Positions 45,520-55,308 of a stretch of DNA of 64,000 nucleotides are shown here, in pieces. This DNA is from Paenalcaligenes hominis. Its GTDB lineage: Bacteria; Pseudomonadota; Gammaproteobacteria; Burkholderiales; Burkholderiaceae_B. How positions within the stretch are numbered: the stretch's first letter is position 1; the number at the start of each line of letters is the position of its first letter. The translations under genes were made by a program, and so were the position numbers. The notes beneath the pieces were generated by a model that worked only from the letters and a program-made list of their open reading frames with translations, searched no databases and had not been told where the DNA came from. Location of the stretch: positions 372,001-436,000 of the forward strand of contig NZ_JAATIZ010000002.1 of assembly GCF_011927625.1 (NCBI RefSeq), given 5' to 3'.

Positions 45520-46284
45520 TTAAGCGAGTTTTATGCCTTCGTGTAAAGCACACACGCCAGCAGTTAAGTTGAAGTATTGCACGCGCTCAAAACCGACTTC
45601 CTGCATTAAGGTGGCTAAGCTAGCTTGGTCGGGATGCATACGGATGGATTCGGCCAAATACCGATAGCTGTCTTCGTCTTGGGCTACGACTTTCCCTATC
45701 TTTGGCAAGACATTAAATGAATACCAGTCGTATAGCGGCGCTAGAGGCTTGGCAACCTGGGAAAACTCAAGCACTAAGAGCTTGCCGCCAGGTTTTAACA
45801 CTCTACGCATTTCCGCTAAGGCTTGATCTTTGTGTGTCATGTTACGTAACCCAAAGGCCACACTCACACGATCAAAATAATTCGATGGAAACGGTAGAAA
45901 CTCAGCATCACACACCGCTACTGGCGTCAAGATACCCTGATCTAATAGACGGTCGCGACCGACACCCAACATAGAACTGTTAATATCAGTAAGCCAGACT
46001 TGACCCGTAGGGCCTGCCTTGCGGGCAAAGGCTTTAGATAAGTCGCCGGTACCGCCAGCAATATCCAGTACCTTCATGCCCGGACGCACCGCAGCACGCC
46101 CTATGGTGAATGACTTCCAGATACGATGCAGCCCAGCCGACATCAGGTCGTTCATGACGTCATAACGTTGTGCAACCGAGTGAAAAACCTCGGCGACCTT
46201 AGCGGCTTTTTCTGTTTCGGCCACGGTTTGGAAACCAAAGTGGGTAGTTTCCGTAGATTGAGTTGGGGATGTTTTATTTTCCAT
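45520..46284 (-). CDS. ubiE: Ubiquinone/menaquinone C-methyltransferase UbiE
   Basis: UbiE methylates the quinone ring at carbon 2 or the menaquinone equivalent using SAM. The start [19 protein letters not shown] matches the family, with SAM motif [12 protein letters not shown] and the later signature [18 protein letters not shown] start at ATG 46284 (254 aa), since the preceding 13 residues to 46323 lack family similarity. The ribosome site is weak. In relatives it lies next to the Tim44-like, ubiJ and ubiB genes; here about 7 kb of catabolic genes intervene. Confidence 0.94.
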   Translation of the reverse strand: MENKTSPTQSTETTHFGFQTVAETEKAAKVAEVFHSVAQRYDVMNDLMSAGLHRIWKSFTIGRAAVRPGMKVLDIAGGTGDLSKAFARKAGPTGQVWLTDINSSMLGVGRDRLLDQGILTPVAVCDAEFLPFPSNYFDRVSVAFGLRNMTHKDQALAEMRRVLKPGGKLLVLEFSQVAKPLAPLYDWYSFNVLPKIGKVVAQDEDSYRYLAESIRMHPDQASLATLMQEVGFERVQYFNLTAGVCALHEGIKLA

Positions 46285-46430
46285 GATGTCGTAATCGTAC
46301 CGTAAATAACGGGGAAAACCCATGTAAAAAAAGCAAATAACACACTATTTACTGGGTTGTTTTCACAAACCTGAAACATTAGCGCCATATTATGAAGTTA
46401 TCTATTTAACTACGAGACGTATTTCACACT

Positions 46431-47138
46431 ATGAGCACGACTATTCTTGTAATCGAAGATGAGCCAGCTATCCAAGAGCTGATAGCCGTGAACTTGTCGT
46501 TTGCTGGTCATAAGGTATTACGCGCTTATGACGCCGAACAAGCCCAGACCTTGATTCGAGCTGAACTGCCTGACCTTATTTTACTTGATTGGATGCTGCC
46601 AGGGGCCTCGGGCATTACTTTAGCCAAAAAACTTCGCTCCGATGAACGCACACGTCAGGTCCCTGTGATTATGTTAACCGCAAAAGGCGCTGAGGCCGAT
46701 AAAATTGAAGGCTTAGAAGCCGGTGCGGACGATTACATTACCAAACCGTTCTCGCCCAAAGAGCTTTTAGCCCGAATTAAAGCTGTATTACGTCGTCGTG
46801 CCCCCCAGCTTACCGATGACCTTATCGAGATAGGAAGCTTACGTTTAGACCCAACAACGCATCGGGTGACGGGGGCAGAAAAAACTCTTACTATAGGCCC
46901 AACCGAGTTTAGATTATTGCATTTTTTTATGACTCACACGGAACGCGTATTTTCTAGAGCCCAGCTTCTCGATAAGGTCTGGGGAGACCATGTGTTCGTA
47001 GAGGAACGTACGGTAGATGTGCATATACGTCGTTTACGTAAAGCCCTAGAGCCTACCCAGCACGACGCACACATAGAAACGGTACGTGGTGCAGGCTACC
47101 GATTTGCGGCCTCTCTTCCTGATAACCTAACCAAATAA
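46431..47138 (+). CDS. phoB: Phosphate-regulon response regulator PhoB
   Basis: PhoB activates the phosphate-starvation regulon. It is 235 aa. The receiver domain has acidic residues Glu9/Asp10, phospho-acceptor Asp53 (LLDWMLPG) and a conserved Lys in YITKPFSPKEL. The winged-helix DNA-binding domain ends in RTVDVHIRRLRKAL and VRGAGYRF. The sensor phoR follows after nine bases. No pst or phoU genes are in the window. I did not find a clear Pho box in the upstream 100 bp. Confidence 0.94.
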   Translation: MSTTILVIEDEPAIQELIAVNLSFAGHKVLRAYDAEQAQTLIRAELPDLILLDWMLPGASGITLAKKLRSDERTRQVPVIMLTAKGAEADKIEGLEAGADDYITKPFSPKELLARIKAVLRRRAPQLTDDLIEIGSLRLDPTTHRVTGAEKTLTIGPTEFRLLHFFMTHTERVFSRAQLLDKVWGDHVFVEERTVDVHIRRLRKALEPTQHDAHIETVRGAGYRFAASLPDNLTK

Positions 47139-47147
47139 CCTTCCATC

Positions 47148-48446
47148 ATGAGCAAAACCCTCAGCACCCTTTTTTTTTGGGCCGTTTTGTCTGCCGCAAT
47201 TGGATGGTGGCTAGGCCCAGCGACCGGTTGGGGTCTGTTTGCATTAGGTTTGCTGCTCTTGGTTCTAATTGGGGCATTTCAATTACAAAAAATTCAGCGT
47301 TGGGTGACTAATTTAGACGCCCCACCGCCCCCCTCGGTCGGACCTTGGGATGATATTTTGGCCCCCATTTATCGAAAACTAAAACAAAACCGCCTTTCTA
47401 TCCACGATCAGAACCGGCACATAGAAAGCATGATGATGGCCGCAGAAGCTCTGCCTGATGGCGCAGTGACATTGAATAACGAGCTGCATGTGCAATGGTG
47501 CAATAAGTCTGCCAGCCAGCACTTGGGCTTGAACTTAGCCACTGACCGTCAACAAAGCATTTTTAATATTGTGCGCTCACCCGAGTTTGCCCACTATGCC
47601 CAAGGCCGCGATTGGGATCACAGCCTGACGCTACATACTCACCAAGGGGGCGAGGAAAAAACCCTAGCCCTCCACCTGACCCCCTACGGTTTGGGGCAGT
47701 TTTTGCTGGTTTCACGTGATATTACGCAAATGGAAAAACTGGAAACCACGCGCAAAGACTTTGTGGCTAATGTCTCGCACGAGCTGCGCACGCCTTTGAC
47801 GGTATTGTTGGGTTTTTTGGAAACACTCCAAGACATGCCTGCGGACTCGTTAGGCATAGAGCAACGGGCCCGCTATGAACAAATGATGATTGAGCAAGCG
47901 CAACATATGCAAGCCATTGTGGCGGATTTGCTTACCCTTTCTACTTTAGAGTCATCTCCTACCGCTGACCAAAGCGCTATTGCTGTGACACACCTGATTG
48001 AACAAGCCTTAACACGTGCCCACGCGCTTTCAGAAGGTCAGCACGTCTTTGTCACCGCCTTAGATGACACCCTCTGGATCGAGGGTTCAGAAACAGAATT
48101 AAGCTCTGCGATTAGCAACTTGCTGACGAATGCGGTGCGTTACACCCCCAAAGACGGCACGATTACGACAAGTTGGTTCATTAATAACGATGGCACGGCT
48201 ACTTTTTCTGTTCAAGACACAGGCATCGGCATTGCGCCCCAAGACATACCGCGACTGACAGAGCGGTTTTATCGTGCAGATAAAGGGCGCTCACGTGCTA
48301 CGGGCGGTACAGGATTAGGTTTGGCCATCACCCGCCACGTAGTCTCTAGGCATCAAGCCGAGCTGGAAATTAAAAGCCGCTATGCAGCAGGCAGTACATT
48401 CAGTATTCATTTTCCAGTCGATAGAGTTCGCATTCACAGCAGTTAA
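47148..48446 (+). CDS. phoR: Phosphate-regulon sensor kinase PhoR
   Basis: This is a 432-aa sensor kinase. Two N-terminal membrane segments (TLFFWAVLSAAIGWWLG, GLFALGLLLLVLIGAF) with almost no periplasmic loop match PhoR, which senses through PstSCAB/PhoU rather than directly. A PAS-like region follows. The phospho-acceptor is His211 in VSHELRTPLT, and the ATP-binding domain has N (SNLLTNAVRYTPKDG), DTGIGI and GGTGLGLAI boxes. Confidence 0.94.
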   Translation: MSKTLSTLFFWAVLSAAIGWWLGPATGWGLFALGLLLLVLIGAFQLQKIQRWVTNLDAPPPPSVGPWDDILAPIYRKLKQNRLSIHDQNRHIESMMMAAEALPDGAVTLNNELHVQWCNKSASQHLGLNLATDRQQSIFNIVRSPEFAHYAQGRDWDHSLTLHTHQGGEEKTLALHLTPYGLGQFLLVSRDITQMEKLETTRKDFVANVSHELRTPLTVLLGFLETLQDMPADSLGIEQRARYEQMMIEQAQHMQAIVADLLTLSTLESSPTADQSAIAVTHLIEQALTRAHALSEGQHVFVTALDDTLWIEGSETELSSAISNLLTNAVRYTPKDGTITTSWFINNDGTATFSVQDTGIGIAPQDIPRLTERFYRADKGRSRATGGTGLGLAITRHVVSRHQAELEIKSRYAAGSTFSIHFPVDRVRIHSS

Positions 48447-48498
48447 GGCTATTATGACTGGATAACACTTATAACCGTTTACTCTGGAGTACAAGCTC

Positions 48499-48930
48499 AT
48501 GGCTGACCACACCCCTATTCGTCCTTTTCACTTGGCCTTTCCCGTGCGCGATCTTGACGAGGCCCGTGCTTTTTATGGACAAAAAATGGGTTGCCCCGAG
48601 GGGCGTTCCTCTGACCAATGGATTGATTTTAATTTATTTGGTCACCAAATCGTTGCCCATTTAGCCCCCGAAGAATGCACGCCTGTTGCCACCAGCGATG
48701 TGGACGAACACAATGTGCCCGTGCGGCACTTTGGGGTGGTGCTTGATATGCCCACGTGGGAGGCTCTGGCTCAGCGTCTTAAAGACGACGGTACCGAATT
48801 CGTGATTGAGCCCTATATTCGCTTTAAAGGCCAGCCTGGCGAACAAGCCACCATGTTCTTTTTAGATCCCTCTGGCAATGCGCTCGAATTTAAAGCATTC
48901 CACTCGTTAGACTCACTTTTTGCCAAATAG
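48499..48930 (+). CDS. VOC-superfamily (glyoxalase-like) protein
   Basis: This is a 143-aa vicinal-oxygen-chelate fold. The beginning [19 protein letters not shown] and the C-terminal [15 protein letters not shown] supply the usual metal-site His and Glu, with a further His in RHFGVVLD. This fold covers dioxygenases, glyoxalases and antibiotic-binding proteins, so the activity is not predictable. TGGAGT is the ribosome site. It lies downstream of phoR but has its own 50-bp gap. Confidence 0.85.
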   Translation: MADHTPIRPFHLAFPVRDLDEARAFYGQKMGCPEGRSSDQWIDFNLFGHQIVAHLAPEECTPVATSDVDEHNVPVRHFGVVLDMPTWEALAQRLKDDGTEFVIEPYIRFKGQPGEQATMFFLDPSGNALEFKAFHSLDSLFAK

Positions 48931-48932
48931 AA

Positions 48933-48957
48933 AAAAGCCACCTTAAGGGTGGCTTTT
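48933..48957. terminator. Bidirectional terminator, VOC gene / ilvA
   Basis: AAAAGCCACC / GGTGGCTTTT with a 5-nt loop and A and T tracts on both sides, between the two convergent genes. Confidence 0.92.
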
Positions 48958-48975
48958 ATTTGAGGAAAACAAGAA

Positions 48976-50484
48976 CTATAAAAATAGCTTGTAGACTGGG
49001 TTATCCGTTTCATTCCAATACGGATAGCCCAACTCACTTAAAAAGACTTTAAAGGCTTTTTTATCAGCGGGTGGCACCTGAATACCGACCAAAATGCGCC
49101 CGTAATCGTCACCCTGATTGCGGTAATGAAACAGGCTGATATTCCACTCGGGGTTCATACTGCTAAGGAAACGGCGCAAGGCTCCGGGACGTTCTGGAAA
49201 CTCGAAACGATATAAGACCTCGTGCTGAGCTAAATCGGATTTCCCCCCCACCATGTAGCGCAAATGCGTTTTTGCCATTTCATTATGGGTTAGATTTAAT
49301 GTGGGAAAACCTTTAGCCACAAAATGCTGCTCGAGCTTGTCTACCTCGTCAGCTGACTGCGTTTGGAGCCCAACAAATACATGGGCTGTGTCTGGGTCAG
49401 AGATACGATAATTAAACTCGGTCACAGAGCGATCACCTAGGGCTTCGCATAGGCGTAAAAAACTCCCGTGTTTTTCTGCTAGGGTAATGGCAAAGAGGGC
49501 TTCGCGGTCTAGTCCCACATCGGCCCGTTCGGCCACAAAACGTAACCGATCAAAATTCATGTTAGCGCCTGAGGTGACCGCAATTACCGTTTCACCATTA
49601 AGCTTGTGTTCTCGAATATATTTTTTTGCACCTGCCATTGCCAGGGCACCGGCTGGCTCTAAAACACTACGCGTGTCTTGGAAGACATCTTTAATGGCAG
49701 CACAAATGGCATCCGTATCCACCAATATAAAATCATCGGCGTATTTTTGGGTGAGTTTAAAGGTTTCTGACCCCACTTGTTTAACGGCGGTGCCGTCGGA
49801 AAATAGGCCCACATCATTTAATGCCAAGCGACGTTTTGCCTTGACACTGCGTTGCATTGCGGCGGAGTCTTCGGTTTGTACCCCAATGATTTTTATTTCT
49901 GGACGCAGTTGTTTTATATAAGCGGCCACCCCCGCAATGAGGCCACCACCACCAATCGGTACAAAAATGGCATGGATAGGCCCAGGATGCTGATGCAGAA
50001 TTTCCATGCCTACCGTCCCTTGCCCGGCAATGACATCGGGGTCATCAAACGGGTGCACAAACGTTAAGCCCTGCTCTTGCATTAAGACCAATGCGTGTTC
50101 ATACGCATCCGAATAGCTTTCCCCAGCCAGCACGACTTCTCCGCCCAAATTGCGCACGGCTTCTACTTTAAGCTGTGGCGTGGTGGTAGGCATGACAATC
50201 ACAGCCCGAGTTCCTAAACGACGTGCAGAAAAAGCCACCCCTTGGGCATGGTTGCCTGCCGACGCTGCTATCACACCCCGTGCTAATTCCTCTTGGGTGA
50301 GCTGCGCCATTTTGTTGTAAGCGCCACGTAACTTAAAACTAAATACCGCCAATTGGTCTTCACGTTTGAGTAGAATACGGTTATTCAGTTTGGCAGAGGC
50401 TAAAGCAGCAAGCTCAAGAGGGGTCTCAGAGACCACATCATATACTTTAGATGTGAGGGTTCGTTTTAGATAGTCGTTGGACAT
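48976..50484 (-). CDS. ilvA: Threonine ammonia-lyase, biosynthetic
   Basis: This PLP enzyme deaminates threonine to 2-oxobutyrate, the first step to isoleucine. It is 502 aa. The PLP lysine is Lys51 in FSFKLRGAYNK, with the PLP-phosphate loop at GGGGLIAGVA. The C-terminal part contains two ACT-like regulatory domains (EKHGSFLRLCEAL and FEFPERPGALRRFLSSM) that mediate isoleucine feedback, as in E. coli IlvA. The gene is single and divergent from the YqaA-type gene. Confidence 0.95.
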   Translation of the reverse strand: MSNDYLKRTLTSKVYDVVSETPLELAALASAKLNNRILLKREDQLAVFSFKLRGAYNKMAQLTQEELARGVIAASAGNHAQGVAFSARRLGTRAVIVMPTTTPQLKVEAVRNLGGEVVLAGESYSDAYEHALVLMQEQGLTFVHPFDDPDVIAGQGTVGMEILHQHPGPIHAIFVPIGGGGLIAGVAAYIKQLRPEIKIIGVQTEDSAAMQRSVKAKRRLALNDVGLFSDGTAVKQVGSETFKLTQKYADDFILVDTDAICAAIKDVFQDTRSVLEPAGALAMAGAKKYIREHKLNGETVIAVTSGANMNFDRLRFVAERADVGLDREALFAITLAEKHGSFLRLCEALGDRSVTEFNYRISDPDTAHVFVGLQTQSADEVDKLEQHFVAKGFPTLNLTHNEMAKTHLRYMVGGKSDLAQHEVLYRFEFPERPGALRRFLSSMNPEWNISLFHYRNQGDDYGRILVGIQVPPADKKAFKVFLSELGYPYWNETDNPVYKLFL

Positions 50485-50597
50485 AATGGGCTGATTACTT
50501 CACAAAATCTGACGCAGTAAAATCAAAAAGAATACCATACCCCCAAGACAAATAGGCGTCACACTACGCAATTAATCGCTATCAAATCAGGACATTT

Positions 50598-51143
50598 ATG
50601 GAAGCTTGGACGCATGACACCGTTATGTGGTTACTCGAGATGTGGGCTTTGCCTAAGATCGGTCTCAGTGCCATTTTTATTATTAGCTTAGTTTCAGCGA
50701 CCTTATTACCACTTGGTTCTGAGCCCGCCGTTTTAGCCTATGTGGCTCTAGAGCCCACTCACTTTTGGTACGCGGTTGTGGTGGCTACAATCGGCAACAC
50801 CATTGGCGGCGCAATTAGCTACTGGATGGGTTTGGGTGCAGCCAAAACCTATATCACGTGGCGTAAAGCTCACCCTAACGAATCGTCTGACCAAGGTAAT
50901 TACAGTCAAAAAGCAGGCGGGCGCTGGCATAAAACGGTGACGCTGTGGTTGCACCGTTTAGGCCCAAAAGCGTTGCTCTTGTCATGGTTGCCCTTGGTTG
51001 GCGACCCGCTGTGTGCCTTGGCCGGCTGGATGCGCCTTTCGTTTTGGCCCAGTGTGTTTTATATGGCAATAGGTAAGTTTTTACGCTATAGCCTCATGAC
51101 CTCTGCCATCTTGTGGCTGTTGCCTTATTTAGGCTGGAATTAA
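50598..51143 (+). CDS. YqaA-family (VTT/DedA-like) inner-membrane protein
   Basis: This is a 181-aa membrane protein with hydrophobic segments around LSAIFIISLVSATLLPLGSE, VVVATIGNTIGGAISYWMG and LLLSWLPLVGDPLCALAG. The central GNTIGG and the PLVGDPL re-entrant motif are conserved in the SNARE-associated/VTT proteins, which include lipid scramblase relatives. AGGAC precedes the ATG. Single gene. The exact substrate is not known. Confidence 0.85.
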   Translation: MEAWTHDTVMWLLEMWALPKIGLSAIFIISLVSATLLPLGSEPAVLAYVALEPTHFWYAVVVATIGNTIGGAISYWMGLGAAKTYITWRKAHPNESSDQGNYSQKAGGRWHKTVTLWLHRLGPKALLLSWLPLVGDPLCALAGWMRLSFWPSVFYMAIGKFLRYSLMTSAILWLLPYLGWN

Positions 51144-51209
51144 CGCTTTTTCGCTAAATCCACATAAAAACTACAATCAGCACACACCTTGCTGACGCGA
51201 ATGATTTAA

Positions 51210-51250
51210 ACTAAAGCGTTCCGTATTGAATACATACTAAACGCTTTAGT
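51210..51250. promoter_or_regulatory. 11-bp inverted repeat upstream of the giant oxidoreductase
   Basis: ACTAAAGCGTT (51210-51220) and AACGCTTTAGT (51240-51250) are a perfect pair with centres 30 bp apart, ending nine bases before the ATG. It could be an operator for a regulator sensing the substrate, or a 5'-UTR stem hiding translation initiation. Confidence 0.6.
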
Positions 51251-51259
51251 CTATCTACT

Positions 51260-54200
51260 ATGAATGCTCCGGTCGCCAGCCAATTTCTAGCCGCGAACGC
51301 ACCCGACTTAACCAGTCGCCTTCGCGAAATTCCCTATAACTATACCTCTTACTCTGACAGAGAAATTGTGCTGCGATTGCTGGGCACCGAGGCATGGGAA
51401 AAGCTCTCCGAGCTCCGCTCAGAACGCCGTACCGGCCGCTCCGCTCGGATGTTATTCGAAGTACTAGGCGATATTTGGGTGGTACGACGCAACCCATACC
51501 TGCAAGACGACTTACTTGCTAACCCAAAACGACAGCAACAACTCACTGATGCGCTATCGCACCGTTTAAATGAAATTAACGCACGTCGTGATACCGATGT
51601 GCCCGATCGCGACCAAAAAGTTCTTACGCTCTTAGCTGCAGCACGCCAAGCTGTGACCGATTTTGAGCGTGAGTTTCACGAGGTGCGCGATCTACGCCAA
51701 CAGGTCTTAAAACGACTTACCCCGATTACCGCTAAACACAATATTAAATTTGATGGTCTATCCCGCGTTTCACATGTGACGGATGCAACCGACTGGCGCG
51801 TCGAATACCCCTTCGTGGTCTTAACCCCTGACACCGAAGACGAAATTGCCGCCCTAGTGCGTGCTTGTATCGAGCTCAAGCTCACCATCATCCCGCGTGG
51901 GGGTGGTACTGGCTACACAGGCGGCGCTATTCCTCTCAGCCCACGATCAGTCGTGATCAACACTGAAAAACTCGATGCAATCGGCCCCGTCGAGGCGATT
52001 CAACTGCCTGGACTAACCGAACCCACCCATACCATCTTGACAGGGGCAGGTGTGGTCACCCGCCGTGTCGACGAGGCAGCCCAAGCCGCAGGGCATGTGT
52101 TTGCTGTCGATCCTACATCTGCTGATGCCTCCTGTGTTGGTGGCAACGTCGCCATGAATGCGGGCGGTAAAAAGGCCGTCCTTTGGGGCACAGCCTTAGA
52201 TAACCTTAGCTGGTGGCGTATGGTCGACCCCGATGGCAACTGGCTCGAGGTCACACGCATCAATCACAGCCTTGGCAAAATCCACGAGGTCGACGAGGCC
52301 GTGTTTGATTTGCGTTGGTACGACGGTGCGTTTGCGCCGGGGGCTCAACTACTACGGCAAGATACCTTGGTGATCGAAGGCCAACGTTTCAGAAAAGTCG
52401 GTTTAGGTAAAGACGTAACCGACAAGTTCTTAGCCGGCTTGCCAGGGGTACAAAAAGAAGGCTGTGACGGCATTATTACGGCGGCACGCTGGGTTTTACA
52501 CCGTATGCCCGAGCATACCCGTACCGTGTGCCTAGAGTTCTTCGGCTCGGCACGCCATGCCGTGCCCTCCATTGTAGAAATCAAAAACTACCTCGACACC
52601 ACGGGTCAGGCCATGGGGGCAGTCTTAGCGGGTCTTGAACATTTAGACGAGCGCTATTTACGTGCGGTTGGCTATGCCACCAAAAGCAAACGCAGCGGCT
52701 TACCCAAGATGGTTCTTATTGGCGATATTGTGGGTGACGATGAAAACGCCGTGGCCAAAGCGGCCAGCGAAGTCATCCGTCTTGCTAATACTCGTCATGG
52801 CGAAGGCTTTGTGGCAGTCAGTGCCGAGGCCCGTAAACGCTTCTGGCTTGACCGCGCACGTACGGCCGCTATCGCACGCCATACGAACGCCTTTAAAATT
52901 AACGAAGACGTCGTGATCCCCTTGCATCGTATGGGCGAATACACAGACGAAATTGAACGCATTAATATTGAACTCTCTACACGCAATAAATTGCGCTTGG
53001 TCGATGCGCTGGAGCACTTCCTAAAAGGGGATTTACCTATAGGTAAAATCACCGACCACGACGATGCGGATCACACTCGTGCCGAGGTTCTCGAAGAGCG
53101 CCGTCAAGACGCGTTGGCTACCCTACAACAGGTACGGCAGCGCTGGAGCTGGCTCTTACACCATCTTGACGCCCCCGTTAAAAGTGAAACCCACACCCTT
53201 AAGCAACTGGGCATTCAAGCGCTCACTCCGCTGGATGAGCGCCTTGCAGCACAACCCAATGTCACGGTCCTCGAGCTACTCCAAGACCATACCTTACGCA
53301 CCTCGTGGAAAAATGAGATTCGTGCGGCGATGGAAAACCATTTTTCTGGGGCTCCATGTACCGCTATCTTGGCTGAAATTCAAGCCATTCACGATCGTAT
53401 TTTACGCAGCCGTGTTTTTGTAGCCCTGCACATGCACGCCGGCGATGGCAACGTCCATACTAACTTGCCCGTTAACTCTGACGATTATGAAATGCTGCAA
53501 GAGGCCAATGAAACCGTGGCCCGCATTATGCAAATTGCCCGTCGCTTAGATGGCGTTATTTCTGGCGAACACGGTATTGGCCTGACCAAGTTTGAATACC
53601 TCACTGCCGAAGAACTGCAGCCCTTCCAAGACTACAAGCGTCGTATCGACCCCGAAGGTCGCTTTAATGCAGGCAAACTGATGCCGGGTGCTGATCTCAG
53701 CCAGGCGTGGACCCCTAGTTTTAATTTATTGGGCCACGAGTCCTTAATCATGCAGCGTAGTGAAATTGGCGCTATTTCCCATGCTATTAAAGACTGTTTA
53801 CGCTGTGGTAAGTGTAAACCGGTGTGCGCAACCCACGTACCACGCGCCAATCTTCTGTACTCGCCTCGCAATAAAATTTTAGCTACGTCATTGTTAATCG
53901 AAGCCTTTCTTTACGAAGAGCAAACACGACGTGGTATTAGTCTTAAGCATTGGGAGGAATTCGAAGACGTTGGCGATCACTGTACGGTGTGCCACAAGTG
54001 CTACAACCCCTGCCCCGTGGATATTGATTTTGGTGATGTATCCATGGAAATGCGTCATCTATTACGCCGCATGGGTAAAAAGTCTGCCAACCCCGGTACC
54101 ACGGCGGCCATGTTTTTCTTGAATGCTAAATCCCCTAAAGTGATCAATGCTTCGCGCAAAGTCATGGAGATCGGCTATAAGGCGCAACGTTTAGCTCATG

Positions 54201-55192
54201 ATGTGCTTGCTGTGCCCGCACGTCAACAAACGCAGCATCCCCCGGCAACCGTAGGCAAGGCTCCTATCCGAGAGCAAGTCATTCACTTTGTGAACAAGAA
54301 AATGCCAGGCGGTTTACCCAAACAAACCGCCCGCAAGCTATTAGATATCGAAGACTCCAATTACGTGCCTATTATTCGAGACCCTAAACACACGCACACC
54401 GACTCCGAAGCCGTGTTTTATTTCCCCGGTTGTGGTTCTGAGCGTTTGTTTTCTCAGGTAGGGCTAGCGACTCAAGCCATGCTTTGGCATGCGGGTGTGC
54501 AAACGGTATTACCCCCTAGCTATTTATGCTGTGGCTATCCACAACGAGGGAACGGCGAGTTTGAAAAAGCCGAGCAAATGATTACCGACAACCGCGTTCT
54601 TTTCCATCGGATGGCAACCACCCTCAATTACTTAGATATTAAAACCGTAGTCGTTAGCTGTGGTACCTGTTATGACCAACTCGCAGGCTACGAGTTTGAA
54701 AAAATCTTCCCAGGTTGTCGCTTAATTGATATTCACGAGTTCTTACTTGAAAAAGGCATTACGTTAGAAAACAGTACTGGGGTACGTTATATGTACCACG
54801 ACCCCTGCCACACCCCTATGAAACTCCAAGACCCCATGCGTACGGTCAAATCCCTAGTGGGTGAGACCACCATCAAGTCTGACCGCTGCTGCGGGGAATC
54901 CGGTACCTTAGCCGTATCACGCCCTGATATTTCTACGCAAATTCGGTTCCGTAAACTCGAAGAGTTACAAAAAAATCAGCAAACGCTTGCTGCTGATGGG
55001 TTTAGTGGCACAGTAAAAATGCTGACCTCGTGTCCGTCTTGCCTACAAGGGTTATCTCGCTACCAAGACGATACCCAAGTCGAGCCTGATTACATTGTGG
55101 TGGAAATGGCTAAGCATATTTTGGGGGAAAACTGGATGCCTGATTATGTACAAAAAGCTAACCAGGGCGGTATAGAGCGTGTGCTGCTTTAG
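51260..55192 (+). CDS. Giant FAD / Fe-S oxidoreductase (DUF3683, D-lactate/glycolate dehydrogenase-like)
   Basis: This is a 1310-aa multi-domain respiratory dehydrogenase. An N-terminal DUF3683-like domain of about 180 residues ([17 protein letters not shown]) is followed by an FAD-binding PCMH domain ([19 protein letters not shown]) and an FAD-oxidase C-terminal domain ([28 protein letters not shown]). Two 4Fe-4S motifs ([11 protein letters not shown] and [12 protein letters not shown]) and CCG-type domains ([28 protein letters not shown]) complete it. It is the GlcD/GlcF or YdiJ architecture in one chain and probably oxidises a 2-hydroxyacid, feeding quinone. The substrate is inferred. No Shine-Dalgarno is clear. 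Confidence 0.88.
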   Translation: MNAPVASQFLAANAPDLTSRLREIPYNYTSYSDREIVLRLLGTEAWEKLSELRSERRTGRSARMLFEVLGDIWVVRRNPYLQDDLLANPKRQQQLTDALSHRLNEINARRDTDVPDRDQKVLTLLAAARQAVTDFEREFHEVRDLRQQVLKRLTPITAKHNIKFDGLSRVSHVTDATDWRVEYPFVVLTPDTEDEIAALVRACIELKLTIIPRGGGTGYTGGAIPLSPRSVVINTEKLDAIGPVEAIQLPGLTEPTHTILTGAGVVTRRVDEAAQAAGHVFAVDPTSADASCVGGNVAMNAGGKKAVLWGTALDNLSWWRMVDPDGNWLEVTRINHSLGKIHEVDEAVFDLRWYDGAFAPGAQLLRQDTLVIEGQRFRKVGLGKDVTDKFLAGLPGVQKEGCDGIITAARWVLHRMPEHTRTVCLEFFGSARHAVPSIVEIKNYLDTTGQAMGAVLAGLEHLDERYLRAVGYATKSKRSGLPKMVLIGDIVGDDENAVAKAASEVIRLANTRHGEGFVAVSAEARKRFWLDRARTAAIARHTNAFKINEDVVIPLHRMGEYTDEIERINIELSTRNKLRLVDALEHFLKGDLPIGKITDHDDADHTRAEVLEERRQDALATLQQVRQRWSWLLHHLDAPVKSETHTLKQLGIQALTPLDERLAAQPNVTVLELLQDHTLRTSWKNEIRAAMENHFSGAPCTAILAEIQAIHDRILRSRVFVALHMHAGDGNVHTNLPVNSDDYEMLQEANETVARIMQIARRLDGVISGEHGIGLTKFEYLTAEELQPFQDYKRRIDPEGRFNAGKLMPGADLSQAWTPSFNLLGHESLIMQRSEIGAISHAIKDCLRCGKCKPVCATHVPRANLLYSPRNKILATSLLIEAFLYEEQTRRGISLKHWEEFEDVGDHCTVCHKCYNPCPVDIDFGDVSMEMRHLLRRMGKKSANPGTTAAMFFLNAKSPKVINASRKVMEIGYKAQRLAHDVLAVPARQQTQHPPATVGKAPIREQVIHFVNKKMPGGLPKQTARKLLDIEDSNYVPIIRDPKHTHTDSEAVFYFPGCGSERLFSQVGLATQAMLWHAGVQTVLPPSYLCCGYPQRGNGEFEKAEQMITDNRVLFHRMATTLNYLDIKTVVVSCGTCYDQLAGYEFEKIFPGCRLIDIHEFLLEKGITLENSTGVRYMYHDPCHTPMKLQDPMRTVKSLVGETTIKSDRCCGESGTLAVSRPDISTQIRFRKLEELQKNQQTLAADGFSGTVKMLTSCPSCLQGLSRYQDDTQVEPDYIVVEMAKHILGENWMPDYVQKANQGGIERVLL

Positions 55193-55240
55193 TTATTAAT
55201 TTTGCACGGCTAAACACAACGCCTCCGGCTCCAAAACAAC

Positions 55241-55286
55241 ACTGCCCCCAACGACTTGGATACCTGTCCAACCTGTTGGGGGCAGT
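55241..55286. terminator. Long perfect hairpin between convergent genes
   Basis: ACTGCCCCCAAC / GTTGGGGGCAGT, a 12-bp GC-rich stem, encloses an inner stem TTGGA-TACCTG-TCCAA with a 3x3 internal loop. There is no T run on either side, so it is not a standard terminator, though its place between the giant oxidoreductase gene and mdfA suggests transcript-end protection. Confidence 0.55.
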
Positions 55287-55308
55287 TCCTTGTTACTGCA
55301 GGCGTTTT

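Noticed and set aside
46324-46430. Pho box upstream of phoB
   Set aside because: No pair of CTGTCAT-like heptamers at 4-bp spacing; only loosely similar AT-rich stretches.
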